Positions 7,466-15,764 of a DNA stretch of 64,000 nucleotides are shown here, piece after piece (positions within the stretch are counted from its first letter, which is position 1; each line of letters begins with the position of its first letter). The notes below the pieces were generated by a model. The model saw only the letters and a list, made by a program, of their open reading frames with translations. It was not told the DNA's origin and ran no database searches. Both the position numbers and the translations under genes were made by a program. Origin of the DNA: Jatrophihabitans sp035642535. Lineage in GTDB: Bacteria > Actinomycetota > Actinomycetes > Mycobacteriales > Jatrophihabitantaceae. The stretch lies in contig DASQSE010000003.1 in the NCBI GenBank assembly GCA_035642535.1, positions 1 through 64,000 of the forward strand, read 5' to 3'.

Positions 7466-8170
7466 ATGACGTACACATCGCAACCGACCGCGTTGATCAC
7501 CGGCGGCTCCAAGGGACTGGGTCGGGCGCTCGCCCGCGCTCTCGGGGAGCGGGGTTGGCATCTTGTGCTGGATGCCCGTGACCCGACCGCTCTCGAATCG
7601 GTCGCAGCAGAAATCCCGTCCGCGCTCGTCGTCCCCGGCGACGTGACCGACGCCGCGCATCGCGACGTGCTGGCCGCGAGCATCGCGACGCTCGGCCGGC
7701 TCGATCTTCTCGTCAACAACGCGAGCGATCTCGGCCCGAGCCCGCTGCCCGCCCTCGCCGGCTACCCGCTCGACGCGCTGCGCACCGTCTACGAGACGGA
7801 CGTCGTCGCCCCGGTCGCGCTGACCCAGCTGCTGCTGCCGCGGCTGCGTGCGGTCAACGGCACGGTCGTGAACGTCAGCTCGGATGCGGCCGTGGAGGCG
7901 TATCCCACGTGGGGCGGCTACGGCTCGGCGAAGGCGGCGCTCGATCACCTGAGCGCGGTGCTTGCGGTCGAGGAACCCGAGCTGCGCGTCTACGCGGTCG
8001 ACCCCGGCGACATGCGCACGGACATGCACCAGGCGGCGTTCCCCGGTGAGGACATCAGCGACCGTCCGGCGCCGGACGCGGTCGTCCCGGCGCTGCTGCG
8101 GTTGCTCGACGAACGGCCCGCGTCCGGGCGGTACCGGGCCGCCGAGTGGACGGCGGTGACGGCCGGGTGA
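7466..8170 (+). CDS. short-chain dehydrogenase/reductase, likely SoxR-regulated
   Basis: A 234-residue SDR. The cofactor loop TGGSKGLG is near residue 13, then LVNNASDLG, then VVNVSSDAAVEA, and the YGSAKAAL active-site helix (Tyr-x3-Lys). The ATG at 7466 is preferred because a TACAAG box ends 10 bases upstream; ATG 7457 in the same frame is too close to that box. It is divergent from soxR with the palindromic operator between, so it is probably induced by redox stress. Its stop overlaps the next gene by 3 bases (GTGA). The substrate is unknown; a quinone or redox-active compound is inference. Confidence 0.85.
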   Translation: MTYTSQPTALITGGSKGLGRALARALGERGWHLVLDARDPTALESVAAEIPSALVVPGDVTDAAHRDVLAASIATLGRLDLLVNNASDLGPSPLPALAGYPLDALRTVYETDVVAPVALTQLLLPRLRAVNGTVVNVSSDAAVEAYPTWGGYGSAKAALDHLSAVLAVEEPELRVYAVDPGDMRTDMHQAAFPGEDISDRPAPDAVVPALLRLLDERPASGRYRAAEWTAVTAG

Positions 8171-9177
8171 AGACATTCGAGCTGCCTGCCGGACTGGAGG
8201 CTGGTGCGCCGCCGACGGTGCGAGACGGCGTGCGGCTGCTCGTCGCGCACCGCGGCGGGATCGAGCACGCGCGCTTCGCCCGGCTCGGCGATTTCCTGTC
8301 GCCCGGCGATCTCGTCGTCGTCAACACCTCCGCGACCCTGCCGGCCGCGGTGGACGGCACCCGTGCCGACGGCCGCGGGGTGACCATCCACTTCGCGACC
8401 GCGCTGGACGACGGCACCTGGGTCGTGGAGGTGCGCCCGGATCACGACGCGACCGGGCCGCTCGCCGACAGCGCGGGCGGAGACGTGATCGCGCTGCCCG
8501 ACGGCGTGCGGCTCGTCCTCCTGGCGCCGCACCCGGCCGGCCAGCAGCGGCTGTGGCAGGCACACGTCGGCGTCGAGGGCGGCGTGCCCGCATATCTCGC
8601 GCGCCGCGGCCGGCCGATCCGGTACGCGTACGTCCCGGCGCCGGTGCCGCTGGCCGAATACCAGACGGTGTTCGCGCGCGAGGCGGGCAGCGCCGAGATG
8701 CCCAGCGCGGCGCGCCCGTTCACGACCGCGCTCGTGACCGATCTGGTCACGCGCGGCATCGGTATCGCGCCGATCGAGCTGCACACCGGCGTCTCGTCGC
8801 AAGACCCCGGCGAGCCGCCGCAACCCGAGCGGTTCCGCGTTCCCGAGACCACCGCGCGGGCGGTGAACATGGCTCGCGCGTGGGGCGGCCGGGTGATCGC
8901 GGTGGGGACGACGGTGACGCGGGCGCTCGAATCCGCCGTTGATGGCGTCGGCGCGGTGCGCGAGCGCGCTGGCTGGACGGATCTCGTCCTCGGCCCCGAC
9001 CGTCCTGCACAAGCGGTGAGGGGACTGATCACCGGCTGGCATGCACCGGGTGCGTCCCACCTGCAACTGCTGGAGGCGGTCGCCGGCGCAGAGCTGGTCG
9101 AGCGTGCGTACGCGGAGGCGGTGCGGGCCCGCTACCTGTGGCACGAGTTCGGCGACAGCTGCCTGCTCCTACCCTGA
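8167..9177 (+). CDS. QueA-like S-adenosylmethionine:tRNA ribosyltransferase-isomerase
   Basis: A 336-residue protein with the QueA layout. It has VVVNTSATLPAAV near the start, RPIRYAYVPAPVPLAEYQTVF and MPSAARPFTTALV in the centre, then IELHTGVSSQDPGEPPQPERF, and finally GLITGWHAPGASHLQLLEA and YLWHEFGDSCLLLP. QueA transfers the ribosyl of SAM onto preQ1-modified tRNA in queuosine synthesis. No other queuosine gene is in the window and many actinobacteria lack the pathway, so the true substrate of this lineage is uncertain. It is translationally coupled to the SDR (GTGA overlap). Confidence 0.8.
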   Translation: MKTFELPAGLEAGAPPTVRDGVRLLVAHRGGIEHARFARLGDFLSPGDLVVVNTSATLPAAVDGTRADGRGVTIHFATALDDGTWVVEVRPDHDATGPLADSAGGDVIALPDGVRLVLLAPHPAGQQRLWQAHVGVEGGVPAYLARRGRPIRYAYVPAPVPLAEYQTVFAREAGSAEMPSAARPFTTALVTDLVTRGIGIAPIELHTGVSSQDPGEPPQPERFRVPETTARAVNMARAWGGRVIAVGTTVTRALESAVDGVGAVRERAGWTDLVLGPDRPAQAVRGLITGWHAPGASHLQLLEAVAGAELVERAYAEAVRARYLWHEFGDSCLLLP

Positions 9178-9187
9178 CGCTTTCCGT

Positions 9188-9253
9188 CGCGTGGTCGCCT
9201 ACGCGGCGTGTGGTCACGTATAGCTGACCACTCGCTTCATAAGTGACCACGCG
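9188..9253. repeat. nested inverted repeats between convergent genes
   Basis: An inner perfect stem, GTGGTCA (9210-9216) with TGACCAC (9225-9231), has an 8-nt loop. An outer pair, CGCGTGGTC (9188-9196) with GACCACGCG (9245-9253), surrounds it and reaches into the hisN 3' end. It probably works as a bidirectional terminator; there is no T run. Confidence 0.5.
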
Positions 9254-10028
9254 TCGGGTGCAGCGCGGCGAGTAAGGCGTCGTGCAGCAGGCCGTTGCTG
9301 GCCGCCGCGCTGCCCTGGTGCACGCCGCCGACTCCGTCCAGCCCGGTGAACTGGCCGCCGGCCTCGGTGACGATGGGCGCGAGCGCCGCGATGTCCCACA
9401 GTGAGAGCTCCGGCTCGGCCGCAACGTCGACCGCGCCCTCGGCGACGAGCATGTACGACCAGAAGTCGCCGTATGCGCGGGTGCGCCAGACCCGATCGGT
9501 CAGCGCGAGGAACGCCTCGCGCAGCGACGACCACCCGGACAGCGACGAGTACGACAGGCTCGCATCCTCGAGCGACGCGACGCGGGACACCGCCAGCCGG
9601 CGTGGCGGGGCATCGTTGACGGACGCCCACGCACCGGCGCCGCGGGCGGCCCACCAGCGCCGGCCCAGCGCGGGCGCGGACACGACGCCCACCACCGCCT
9701 CGTCGCCGTCGAGCAGCGCGATGAGCGTGGCCCAGACCGGCAAGGTGCGGACGAAGTTCTTCGTGCCGTCGATGGGGTCGATCACCCACCGCCGCGCCGC
9801 GCTGCCGTCCGACCCGAACTCCTCGCCGGACACCGCGTCGGACGCCCGCTCCTGGGCGAGCAGCTCGCGGATCACCTGCTCGGTGGCCGTGTCGGCATCG
9901 CTGACGGGCGTGAGGTCCGGCTTGGCGTCGACCACCAGGTCGACGGCCCCGAATCGGCGCATCGTGACCGCGTCGGCGTAATCGGCCAGCCGCAGCGCGA
10001 GGTCGAGATCGGCGGCGTAGTCGGGCAC
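9237..10028 (-). CDS. hisN: inositol monophosphatase family protein, likely histidinol-phosphatase
   Basis: A 263-residue Mg-dependent phosphatase. The metal-binding signature is clear: DADTATEQVIRE, then GEEFG, then WVIDPIDGTKNFVRTLPVW, then LWDIAALAPIVTEAGG near the C-terminus. Actinobacterial members of this subgroup include HisN, which removes phosphate from L-histidinol phosphate; inositol-phosphate or fructose-bisphosphate activity cannot be excluded. The GTG at 10028 is preceded by TAGCCT with a 6-base gap. This leaderless promoter shares its TA with that of the divergent gene at 10051. Confidence 0.8.
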   Translation of the reverse strand: MPDYAADLDLALRLADYADAVTMRRFGAVDLVVDAKPDLTPVSDADTATEQVIRELLAQERASDAVSGEEFGSDGSAARRWVIDPIDGTKNFVRTLPVWATLIALLDGDEAVVGVVSAPALGRRWWAARGAGAWASVNDAPPRRLAVSRVASLEDASLSYSSLSGWSSLREAFLALTDRVWRTRAYGDFWSYMLVAEGAVDVAAEPELSLWDIAALAPIVTEAGGQFTGLDGVGGVHQGSAAASNGLLHDALLAALHPTRGHL

Positions 10029-10034
10029 GGAGGG

Positions 10035-10044
10035 AGGCTACCGT
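10035..10044. promoter_or_regulatory. fused divergent -10 boxes
   Basis: AGGCTACCGT holds TAGCCT on the minus strand, 6 bases before the GTG at 10028, and TACCGT on the plus strand, 6 bases before the ATG at 10051. The boxes share the TA at 10039-10040. This is the same architecture as at 6416-6425. Confidence 0.5.
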
Positions 10045-10050
10045 CGGGTG

Positions 10051-10335
10051 ATGCAGCCCGCGTCGCCCGAGGAGGTCGAGCGGACGCTGCGCCAGTACCT
10101 CCGGGACGGACGGCTCACCGTGATGCCGCGCTCGGGGCGCCGGCGTCAGATCGTGCTCGAGCACATCGTCCAGCTGTTCGAACCCGGGCGCCGCTATCTC
10201 GAGGTCGACGTGAACCTGATCCTGCGCCAGGTGTGGGACGACGTCGCGGCGCTGCGCCGCTACCTCGTGGACGCCGCGCTGCTAGACCGATCGGCGGGGG
10301 AGTACTGGCGGATCGGTGGTCCTGTGGACGTCTGA
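10051..10335 (+). CDS. DUF2087 domain protein
   Basis: A 94-residue protein matching DUF2087. The pattern is LRDGRLTVMPRSGRRRQIVL, then LEHIVQLFEPGRRYLEVDVN, then DVAALRRYLVDAALLDR, then a final YWRI. The domain is winged-helix-like and is thought to be regulatory or nucleic-acid-binding; no specific function is established. The ATG at 10051 is preferred over the adjacent GTG at 10048 because TACCGT ends exactly 6 bases before it. A GGGAGG further upstream could instead serve the GTG. Confidence 0.8.
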   Translation: MQPASPEEVERTLRQYLRDGRLTVMPRSGRRRQIVLEHIVQLFEPGRRYLEVDVNLILRQVWDDVAALRRYLVDAALLDRSAGEYWRIGGPVDV

Positions 10336-10346
10336 GCGCCGACGGG

Positions 10347-10352
10347 TAGTTT
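10347..10352 (+). promoter_or_regulatory. candidate leaderless promoter -10 box (TAGTTT)
   Basis: TAGTTT ends 7 bases before the GTG of the aminotransferase gene, in the short gap after the DUF2087 gene. Confidence 0.4.
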
Positions 10353-10359
10353 CCCTTCC

Positions 10360-11529
10360 GTGACGGACGTGCAGCAGGTGGCGATGCGCGCGAGCGTGCC
10401 GCCGTTCTACGTCATGCGGGTCATCGACGCGGTCGTCGCACGTCGCGCGGCGGGGCTGCCGACGATCGACCTGTCGGCCGGCCAGCCCTCGACGCCCGCG
10501 CCGGTCGCCGTCCGGGTCGCGGCGCATGCCGCGCTCGACGCCGACCGGATCGGCTACACGAACGCGCTGGGCATCCCCGCGCTGCGGGCCGCCATCGCCA
10601 GGCACTACGGCGATCGGGTCGGCATCGACGTCGACCCCGCGAACGTCGCGGTGACGACCGGCTCGTCCGGCGGTTTCTCCTACGCCTTCCTGGCCGCGTT
10701 CGACGCCGGCGACACGGTGGCGATGGCCCGGCCGGGCTACCCGGCATATCGCAACATGCTCGCCGCGCTCGGCTGTCGAGTCGTCGAGCTGGCGTGCGGC
10801 CCGGAGACCCGTTTCCAGCCGACGGTCGAGCAGCTCGAAGCGCTGCCCGAGCCGCCGGCCGGGCTCATCGTCGCGAGCCCGGCCAACCCGACGGGCACGA
10901 TGGTCCTGCCGGAAGAACTGCGTGCACTGCTCGCCTGGTGCGACGCGCACGGCACCCGGTTCATCAGCGACGAGATCTACCACGGCATCACGTACAGCAC
11001 GCCGGCAACGTGCGCCTGGTCGATGGGGCACGACTCGATCGTCGTCGACTCCTTCTCCAAGTACTTCTCGATGACGGGCTGGCGGATCGGCTGGCTGCTG
11101 GTGCCGGACGTGCTGATCGACGCGGTCGATCGCCTCGCGGGGAACTTCACGATCTGCCCGCCCGCACTGTCGCAGTTCGCGGCTGTCGCTGCGTTCGACG
11201 CGTACGACGAGTTGGACGCCAACGTGGCGCGCTATGCGGCGAACCGCGCGATGTTGCTGCAGTCGCTGCCGGTGATCGGTCTCGATCGACTCGCGCCGGC
11301 GGACGGCGCGTTCTACATCTACGCCGACGTCTCACGCTGGACCGACGACGCACTGTCGTGGGCGGCGCGGCTCCTCGACGAGGCGGGCGTGGCAGTCGCG
11401 CCGGGCATCGACTTCGATCCGGTCGACGGCGGCAAGTTCATCCGGATGTGCTTCGCGGGCGACGGTGCCGAGATCAGCCACGCGGTCGAGATCATGGGTG
11501 CGTGGCTGGCCCGCCAACCCCGCCGCTGA
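10360..11529 (+). CDS. class I/II PLP-dependent aminotransferase
   Basis: A 389-residue fold-type I aminotransferase of the aspartate aminotransferase family. Landmarks are IDLSAGQPSTPAP at the start, IGYTNALGIPALRAAIARHY, the ASPANPTGTMV loop, the FISDEIYHGI aspartate that contacts the PLP nitrogen, and the PLP lysine in DSFSKYFSMTGWRIGW. It transfers an amino group between an amino acid and a 2-oxo acid; the substrate is not evident. The GTG start fits a leaderless promoter. It is followed at 33 bases by an MBL-fold gene on the same strand. Confidence 0.9.
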   Translation: MTDVQQVAMRASVPPFYVMRVIDAVVARRAAGLPTIDLSAGQPSTPAPVAVRVAAHAALDADRIGYTNALGIPALRAAIARHYGDRVGIDVDPANVAVTTGSSGGFSYAFLAAFDAGDTVAMARPGYPAYRNMLAALGCRVVELACGPETRFQPTVEQLEALPEPPAGLIVASPANPTGTMVLPEELRALLAWCDAHGTRFISDEIYHGITYSTPATCAWSMGHDSIVVDSFSKYFSMTGWRIGWLLVPDVLIDAVDRLAGNFTICPPALSQFAAVAAFDAYDELDANVARYAANRAMLLQSLPVIGLDRLAPADGAFYIYADVSRWTDDALSWAARLLDEAGVAVAPGIDFDPVDGGKFIRMCFAGDGAEISHAVEIMGAWLARQPRR

Positions 11530-11562
11530 GCGACAGATGCGGAGGGTGGCATCCTCGCGGAG

Positions 11563-12489
11563 GTGCGATTGAAGCTGGGCCGACCGGATCTCGCCGAGTA
11601 TGCGGACCGTTTCCGAGTGCCGAAGGAGAGTCCGGACTCGGCGGTCACGGTGACCTTCCTCGGCGTCGCGACGCTGCTCATCGACGACGGTCTGTCCGCG
11701 ATCCTGACCGACGGCTTCTTCAGCCGGCCCCGCCTGCGCCGCGTCCTCACCCGGTCCATCAGCCCGGATCCGGAGATGATTCGGCGCTGTCTGGACCGCG
11801 TCGGCGTGCTGCAGCTCGACGCGGTCGTGCCGGTGCACAGCCACTACGACCACGCGTTCGACTCCGCGGTCGTCGCCGAGCTCACCGGTGCGAAGCTCGT
11901 CGGCGGCCGGTCGACGCTGAACATCGGCCGCGGGCACGGCCTGCCGGATGACATGCTGCTGCGACCGGCGCCGGGCGTTACCTTCGACGTCGGAAACTTC
12001 TCGATCACCATGATCGAGTCGAGGCACTGTCCGCCGGATCGCGCCCCGGGCGAGATCGAGGGACCGCTGCAGCCCCCCGCCAAGGCGAAGGCGTACCGGT
12101 GCGGCGAAGCGTGGTCGATCCTGATCGACCATCCGGACCTGCAGTCGGGCATGCTCGTGCAGGGCAGCGCCGGTTTCGTCGAGGGAGCGCTTGCAGACGT
12201 AGGAACCGACGTCGTGTACCTCGGCATCGGACAGCTCGGCCGCCGGCCACGCAGCGAGATCGTCGCCTACTGGAACGAAACGGTGCGAGCTGTCGGAGCG
12301 CGGCGTGCCGTGGTCATCCACTGGGACGACTTCTTCCGGCCGATCACCGAGCCGCTCCGCGCCAACCCGTACGCCGCCGACGACCTCGGCGCCACGCTGC
12401 GCGTCCTCGACCCGCTCGCCGAGGCGGACGGCGTCGACCTTGTCTTTCCCGCGGTGTGGGAGCGCGCGGATCCCTGGGCCGGTCTCTGA
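11563..12489 (+). CDS. MBL-fold metal-dependent hydrolase
   Basis: A 308-residue metallo-beta-lactamase-fold protein. VTVTFLGVATLLIDDG opens the first strand pair, VVPVHSHYDHAFDSAVV carries the H-x-H-x-D-H metal motif, MIESRHCPPD holds another metal histidine, and VVIHWDDFF the last. Such UlaG/NAPE-PLD-like proteins act as lactonases or phosphodiesterases; the substrate here is unknown. The GTG at 11563 has GCGGAG directly upstream. The gene ends near the convergent TrmO gene. Confidence 0.8.
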   Translation: MRLKLGRPDLAEYADRFRVPKESPDSAVTVTFLGVATLLIDDGLSAILTDGFFSRPRLRRVLTRSISPDPEMIRRCLDRVGVLQLDAVVPVHSHYDHAFDSAVVAELTGAKLVGGRSTLNIGRGHGLPDDMLLRPAPGVTFDVGNFSITMIESRHCPPDRAPGEIEGPLQPPAKAKAYRCGEAWSILIDHPDLQSGMLVQGSAGFVEGALADVGTDVVYLGIGQLGRRPRSEIVAYWNETVRAVGARRAVVIHWDDFFRPITEPLRANPYAADDLGATLRVLDPLAEADGVDLVFPAVWERADPWAGL

Positions 12490-12504
12490 TCCGTCGAGCT
12501 TCGC

Positions 12505-12912
12505 TCAGCGCTCGTCCACGCCGCCGATCACCGGCTTCAGGTCGACGATCGGCGTCCCGTCGATCGCCTCCAGACCGCGGACCCGCACCCGCGAACCTTC
12601 GACGGCGCGGACCCGAACCCGATGCAGGCCGATCGGATTGGGGCGATCCGGAGCGCGCGTGGTGAACACGCCCTGGGTCGGGCGGCTCGTGTCGCCGCGC
12701 GGATGCACCGCGAGCGTCGAACGGTCCGCCTCGTGCAGCCAGGTCAGCACGAGCAGTTCGTCCCCGACCGCGACGCCGTCCAGCGCGGGCAGCACCTCGT
12801 CGTCGAGTACGAGCACGGCATCCGGCGCGCCCTCATCACCCTGCCGCGGTGCGTCCGCTCGGCTGGCCAGCGGACTCTCGACCCGCCCGACCGGGCGCAC
12901 GTCGTAACTCAT
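12505..12912 (-). CDS. trmO: tRNA (N6-threonylcarbamoyladenosine(37)-N6)-methyltransferase TrmO
   Basis: A 135-residue TsaA/TrmO beta-barrel protein. It has YDVRPVGRVESPL at the start, GDELLVLTWLHEADRSTLAV, then the diagnostic GVFTTRAPDRPNPIGLHRVRV, and LKPVIG near the end. TrmO methylates t6A37 of threonine tRNAs with SAM. The ATG at 12912 overlaps the stop of the upstream MOSC gene by 4 bases, so the two are co-translated. Confidence 0.85.
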   Translation of the reverse strand: MSYDVRPVGRVESPLASRADAPRQGDEGAPDAVLVLDDEVLPALDGVAVGDELLVLTWLHEADRSTLAVHPRGDTSRPTQGVFTTRAPDRPNPIGLHRVRVRAVEGSRVRVRGLEAIDGTPIVDLKPVIGGVDER

Positions 12913-13760
12913 CGCGGCGGCCCGTCCGGTGCAGGCACCGATTCCAGCACCTCCACCTCGTCGCCGACGGCGATGTCGACGCCCGGGTTGTCCGGGATGA
13001 TGTTCATCCCGAACCACACCTCAGCGTCCCACTTGCGATGCCGGGCGAGCGTCGCGATCGGCTCCTTGCCGCGTGCGGCGGAATCCGGATCCGTCATCGT
13101 CAGCGTGCACCGATCGCAGCCTTTGACGACGCGGAACTGCGCCGCGCCGATCCGGATGCGCCGCCAGCCGTCCTCCTCCCACGCGCGGCCGCCCGACACG
13201 ACGACGTTCGGCCGGAACCGGATCATCGGCAGCGGGCCCTCGGCCGCCCGTGGCCCGTCGGCGATCCACTCGTTCAACGCATCCAGCGAGGCGCTCGAGC
13301 CGAGCAGCAGCGGGTATGCGTCGGCGAACGAGACGCGGTCGGTGGTTCGGGCGAAGGCGGGGTTCGGGCGCCGGCGGGTCGGGTCGTCCAAATAGACGAG
13401 CCGGACGGACGTGCCGATGACCTTGCTGAGCCACGCACTCGCCGCGGGCGCCGCGAGCGATGCCGCCACGTCGCTGCTCCACACGCGGACGGACACGAGC
13501 GTGTCCACCGGCGGGATGTCCACCGACAGCGGGGGAGCGTCCGGGCTGGTCAGGTCGAGGCCGCCGTCGGTGCGCAGCGACGGCACGATCAGCAGCATCC
13601 GCGGGTACTCGCGGGCGGTCACGGCCGTACCGCCGTCGTCGACCACCAGCCAGCGCCGGTCGCCTGCCAGCCCCCAGCGCTCGACCGTGGCGCGCTGCAC
13701 GCTGTGGCCGCGGCAGGACTTGACCGGGAAGCGGTTGATCGCGTTCAGCGTCATCGGCAC
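12909..13760 (-). CDS. MOSC domain protein (molybdenum cofactor sulfurase-like/mARC-like)
   Basis: A 283-residue protein. Residues 1-115 form the MOSC N-terminal beta-barrel (INRFPVKSCRGHSV, then WGLAGDRRWLVVD). The rest is the MOSC domain with MIRFRPNVVVSGG and the conserved cysteine in VVKGCDRC, which ligates molybdenum or carries sulfur in mARC-type enzymes. It likely binds a molybdenum cofactor and reduces N-hydroxylated compounds, though that is inference. The GTG at 13760 is chosen because TAGGGT ends 6 bases before it. It sits near the XdhC gene and the mod operon. Confidence 0.83.
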   Translation of the reverse strand: MPMTLNAINRFPVKSCRGHSVQRATVERWGLAGDRRWLVVDDGGTAVTAREYPRMLLIVPSLRTDGGLDLTSPDAPPLSVDIPPVDTLVSVRVWSSDVAASLAAPAASAWLSKVIGTSVRLVYLDDPTRRRPNPAFARTTDRVSFADAYPLLLGSSASLDALNEWIADGPRAAEGPLPMIRFRPNVVVSGGRAWEEDGWRRIRIGAAQFRVVKGCDRCTLTMTDPDSAARGKEPIATLARHRKWDAEVWFGMNIIPDNPGVDIAVGDEVEVLESVPAPDGPPR

Positions 13761-13808
13761 CACCCGACCCTATGCAATCCCGTTCGCCAGGAGGGCAGGA
13801 TTAGTCGG

Positions 13809-14777
13809 GTGTACGACATCGCGCAGCAGGTGAAGGAATGGCTCGCCGCGGGCCGGGAGGTCGAGGTCGCGACGGTGGTCGCCGCGCGTGGGCTCAGCTC
13901 CCGACGGCCCGCACCGGCGGCGGCGTGGGCCGCAGGGGAGGCCGCGATCGGCGAGCTCGTCGCCGGGGTGGTGCCCGAGAACCTCGAGCGCGGGTTGGTC
14001 GAGATCGCGATCTCCGATGCCGACGCCCGCGCCGCCGGGCTGGCCTGCGGCGGGAGCGCTTCCGTGCTCGTCCAACCTGCGTCCGCCTATCCGGCGCAGG
14101 TGTGGGAGCAGCTGCTGGCCCGCGATCCGCTGTGCCTGGTGACCGCCGTCAGCGGCGGCGACCTCGGCGCGACGGACGTGTTCACACCGGCGTCGATCCG
14201 CGAGTCCTACGCGTTCGGTGACGAGGTGTCGCGGCTGTTCGGACGCGGCGTTACCTCGGCAGTCGTGCTCGAGCGAGCTGTCGCGATCGCGCTCTGGCCC
14301 ATCCCGACGCTCGTCGTCATGGGCGACGGGCTGATCGCGGACGCGCTGCGTAACACCGCGCAGCTGCTCGGCTGGGACGTCCAGGTGACTCCGGAGGTGC
14401 AGGCCGCGGTCGCGGCGGTGCGCGGCCTCAAGCGCAGCGACGCGGTTGTGGTGCTGAGCCACGACCGGTCAGGCGACGGCCCGACGCTCGCCGCCGCGCT
14501 GGCCGGGCCGGCCGGCTATGTCGGCGCGCTCGGGTCACGGCACACGCAGATCGCCCGGCTCGAATGGCTCACCGAGCACGGCGTCCCCGCCGAGGCGCAG
14601 GCGCGCATCCACGGGCCGGCCGGGCTCGACATCGGCGCGCACACGCCCGCCGAGATCGCCGTCTCGATCGTCGCCGAGATCATCGCCAACCGGGCGACGG
14701 CATCGGGCGGTGCGCTGCGCGCACGCCGCGGACCCGTGCACGAAGCCGGCGTGCAGTCGCCCCCGCCGCGCTACTAG
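13809..14777 (+). CDS. XdhC/CoxI-family protein (molybdenum hydroxylase maturation), orphan
   Basis: A 322-residue protein with both XdhC parts. The N-terminal domain has YDIAQQVKEWLAAGREVEVATVV, and the C-terminal Rossmann domain runs from LVVMGDGLIADALRNTAQLL to YVGALGSRHTQIARLEWLTE and IGAHTPAEIAVSIVAEIIA. XdhC proteins load sulfurated molybdenum cofactor into xanthine dehydrogenase or CO dehydrogenase. No hydroxylase subunit lies nearby. The usual CxxGxC-type motif of CoxI is not obvious here, with 'ARGLSSRRPAPAA' in its place. The GTG start is 49 bases from the divergent MOSC gene. Confidence 0.8.
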   Translation: MYDIAQQVKEWLAAGREVEVATVVAARGLSSRRPAPAAAWAAGEAAIGELVAGVVPENLERGLVEIAISDADARAAGLACGGSASVLVQPASAYPAQVWEQLLARDPLCLVTAVSGGDLGATDVFTPASIRESYAFGDEVSRLFGRGVTSAVVLERAVAIALWPIPTLVVMGDGLIADALRNTAQLLGWDVQVTPEVQAAVAAVRGLKRSDAVVVLSHDRSGDGPTLAAALAGPAGYVGALGSRHTQIARLEWLTEHGVPAEAQARIHGPAGLDIGAHTPAEIAVSIVAEIIANRATASGGALRARRGPVHEAGVQSPPPRY

Positions 14778-14785
14778 GGCGTGCC

Positions 14786-15763
14786 CTAGCGGCTGACGAG
14801 CAACCGGCGGAACGCGGCCAGCCGTGCCGGCGTCGAGTGACCCTCCGCCACCCAGGCATCGAGGTGGCAGCCGGCCTCGGCCGAGAGGTGCTCGCATCCA
14901 GGCATGCACTGCACGGCGCCGTCCTCGAGATCGGGGAACGCCCACAGCAGATCGTCCGCGGTGACGTGCGCCAGCCCGAACGAGCGCACGCCCGGCGTGT
15001 CGATCACCCAGCCGTCGCCGCCCGGCAGCCGCAGCGCGATCGCAGAGGACGAGACGTGCCGGCCCTTGCCGATCGCGCTCACCACACCGGTCGCGCGGTC
15101 AGCGGTGGGCACGAGCGCGTTGATCAGCGTCGACTTGCCGACCCCGGAGTGTCCGACGAACACCGACTCGTGCCCGACCAGATGCGCGCGCAACTGGTCC
15201 AGCGGCCGGCCGCGCTGCGTGACGATTGCCGGGACATCCAGCGGTGCGTAGCGCTCGATGACCGCGTCCGGCGGGGCGAGATCGGCCTTGGTCAGGCACA
15301 GCAGCGGCTCGATGTCGGCCGTCAGCGCCGCGACCACGCAGCGGTCGATGAGGCCCAAGGACGGCTCCGGGTCGGCCAGCGCCGAGACGATGACGAGCTG
15401 GTCGGCGTTCGCGACGATGACGCGCTCCTGCGGGTCGTTGTCGTCGGCCGTGCGCCGGAGCACGGTGTCGCGCTCGTCGACGCGCACGATGCGGGCCAGC
15501 GCGTCGGGCGCGCCGGACAGATCGCCGACCACGCCGACGACGTCGCCCACGACGAGCTGGGTGCGGCCGAGCTCGCGGGCCCGCATCGCGGTCACGTCGA
15601 CGTCGCCGACGAGCACGGCGAAGCGGCCGCGGTCCACTGCGAGGACCCGCCCGGCGGCCGCGTTCTCGTGTGTGGGCCGCTGCTTCGATCGCGGCCGGGT
15701 GCCCCGGGGATTGGCGCGCGACCGGACGTCGTCCTCGTCGAGCTGTCGCCGGTTGCGCGCCAA
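14786..15763 (-). CDS. rsgA: ribosome small subunit-dependent GTPase A
   Basis: A 325-residue circularly permuted GTPase. An OB-fold comes first (AGRVLAVDRGRFAVLV), then the motifs in G4-G1-G3 order: CLTKADL, then GHSGVGKSTLINAL, then DTPGVRSFG. The C-terminal zinc region is CMPGCEHLSAEAGCHLDAW. RsgA releases assembly factors during 30S maturation. The start is a TTG at 15763, one base after the aroA stop codon, so translation should be coupled to aroA. Confidence 0.93.
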   Translation of the reverse strand: MARNRRQLDEDDVRSRANPRGTRPRSKQRPTHENAAAGRVLAVDRGRFAVLVGDVDVTAMRARELGRTQLVVGDVVGVVGDLSGAPDALARIVRVDERDTVLRRTADDNDPQERVIVANADQLVIVSALADPEPSLGLIDRCVVAALTADIEPLLCLTKADLAPPDAVIERYAPLDVPAIVTQRGRPLDQLRAHLVGHESVFVGHSGVGKSTLINALVPTADRATGVVSAIGKGRHVSSSAIALRLPGGDGWVIDTPGVRSFGLAHVTADDLLWAFPDLEDGAVQCMPGCEHLSAEAGCHLDAWVAEGHSTPARLAAFRRLLVSR

Positions 15764-15764
15764 G

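Noticed and set aside
11332..12321. Minus-strand frame opposite the MBL-fold hydrolase
   Set aside because: The plus strand carries the H-x-H-x-D-H metal motif in the correct order; the antisense product has no family features.
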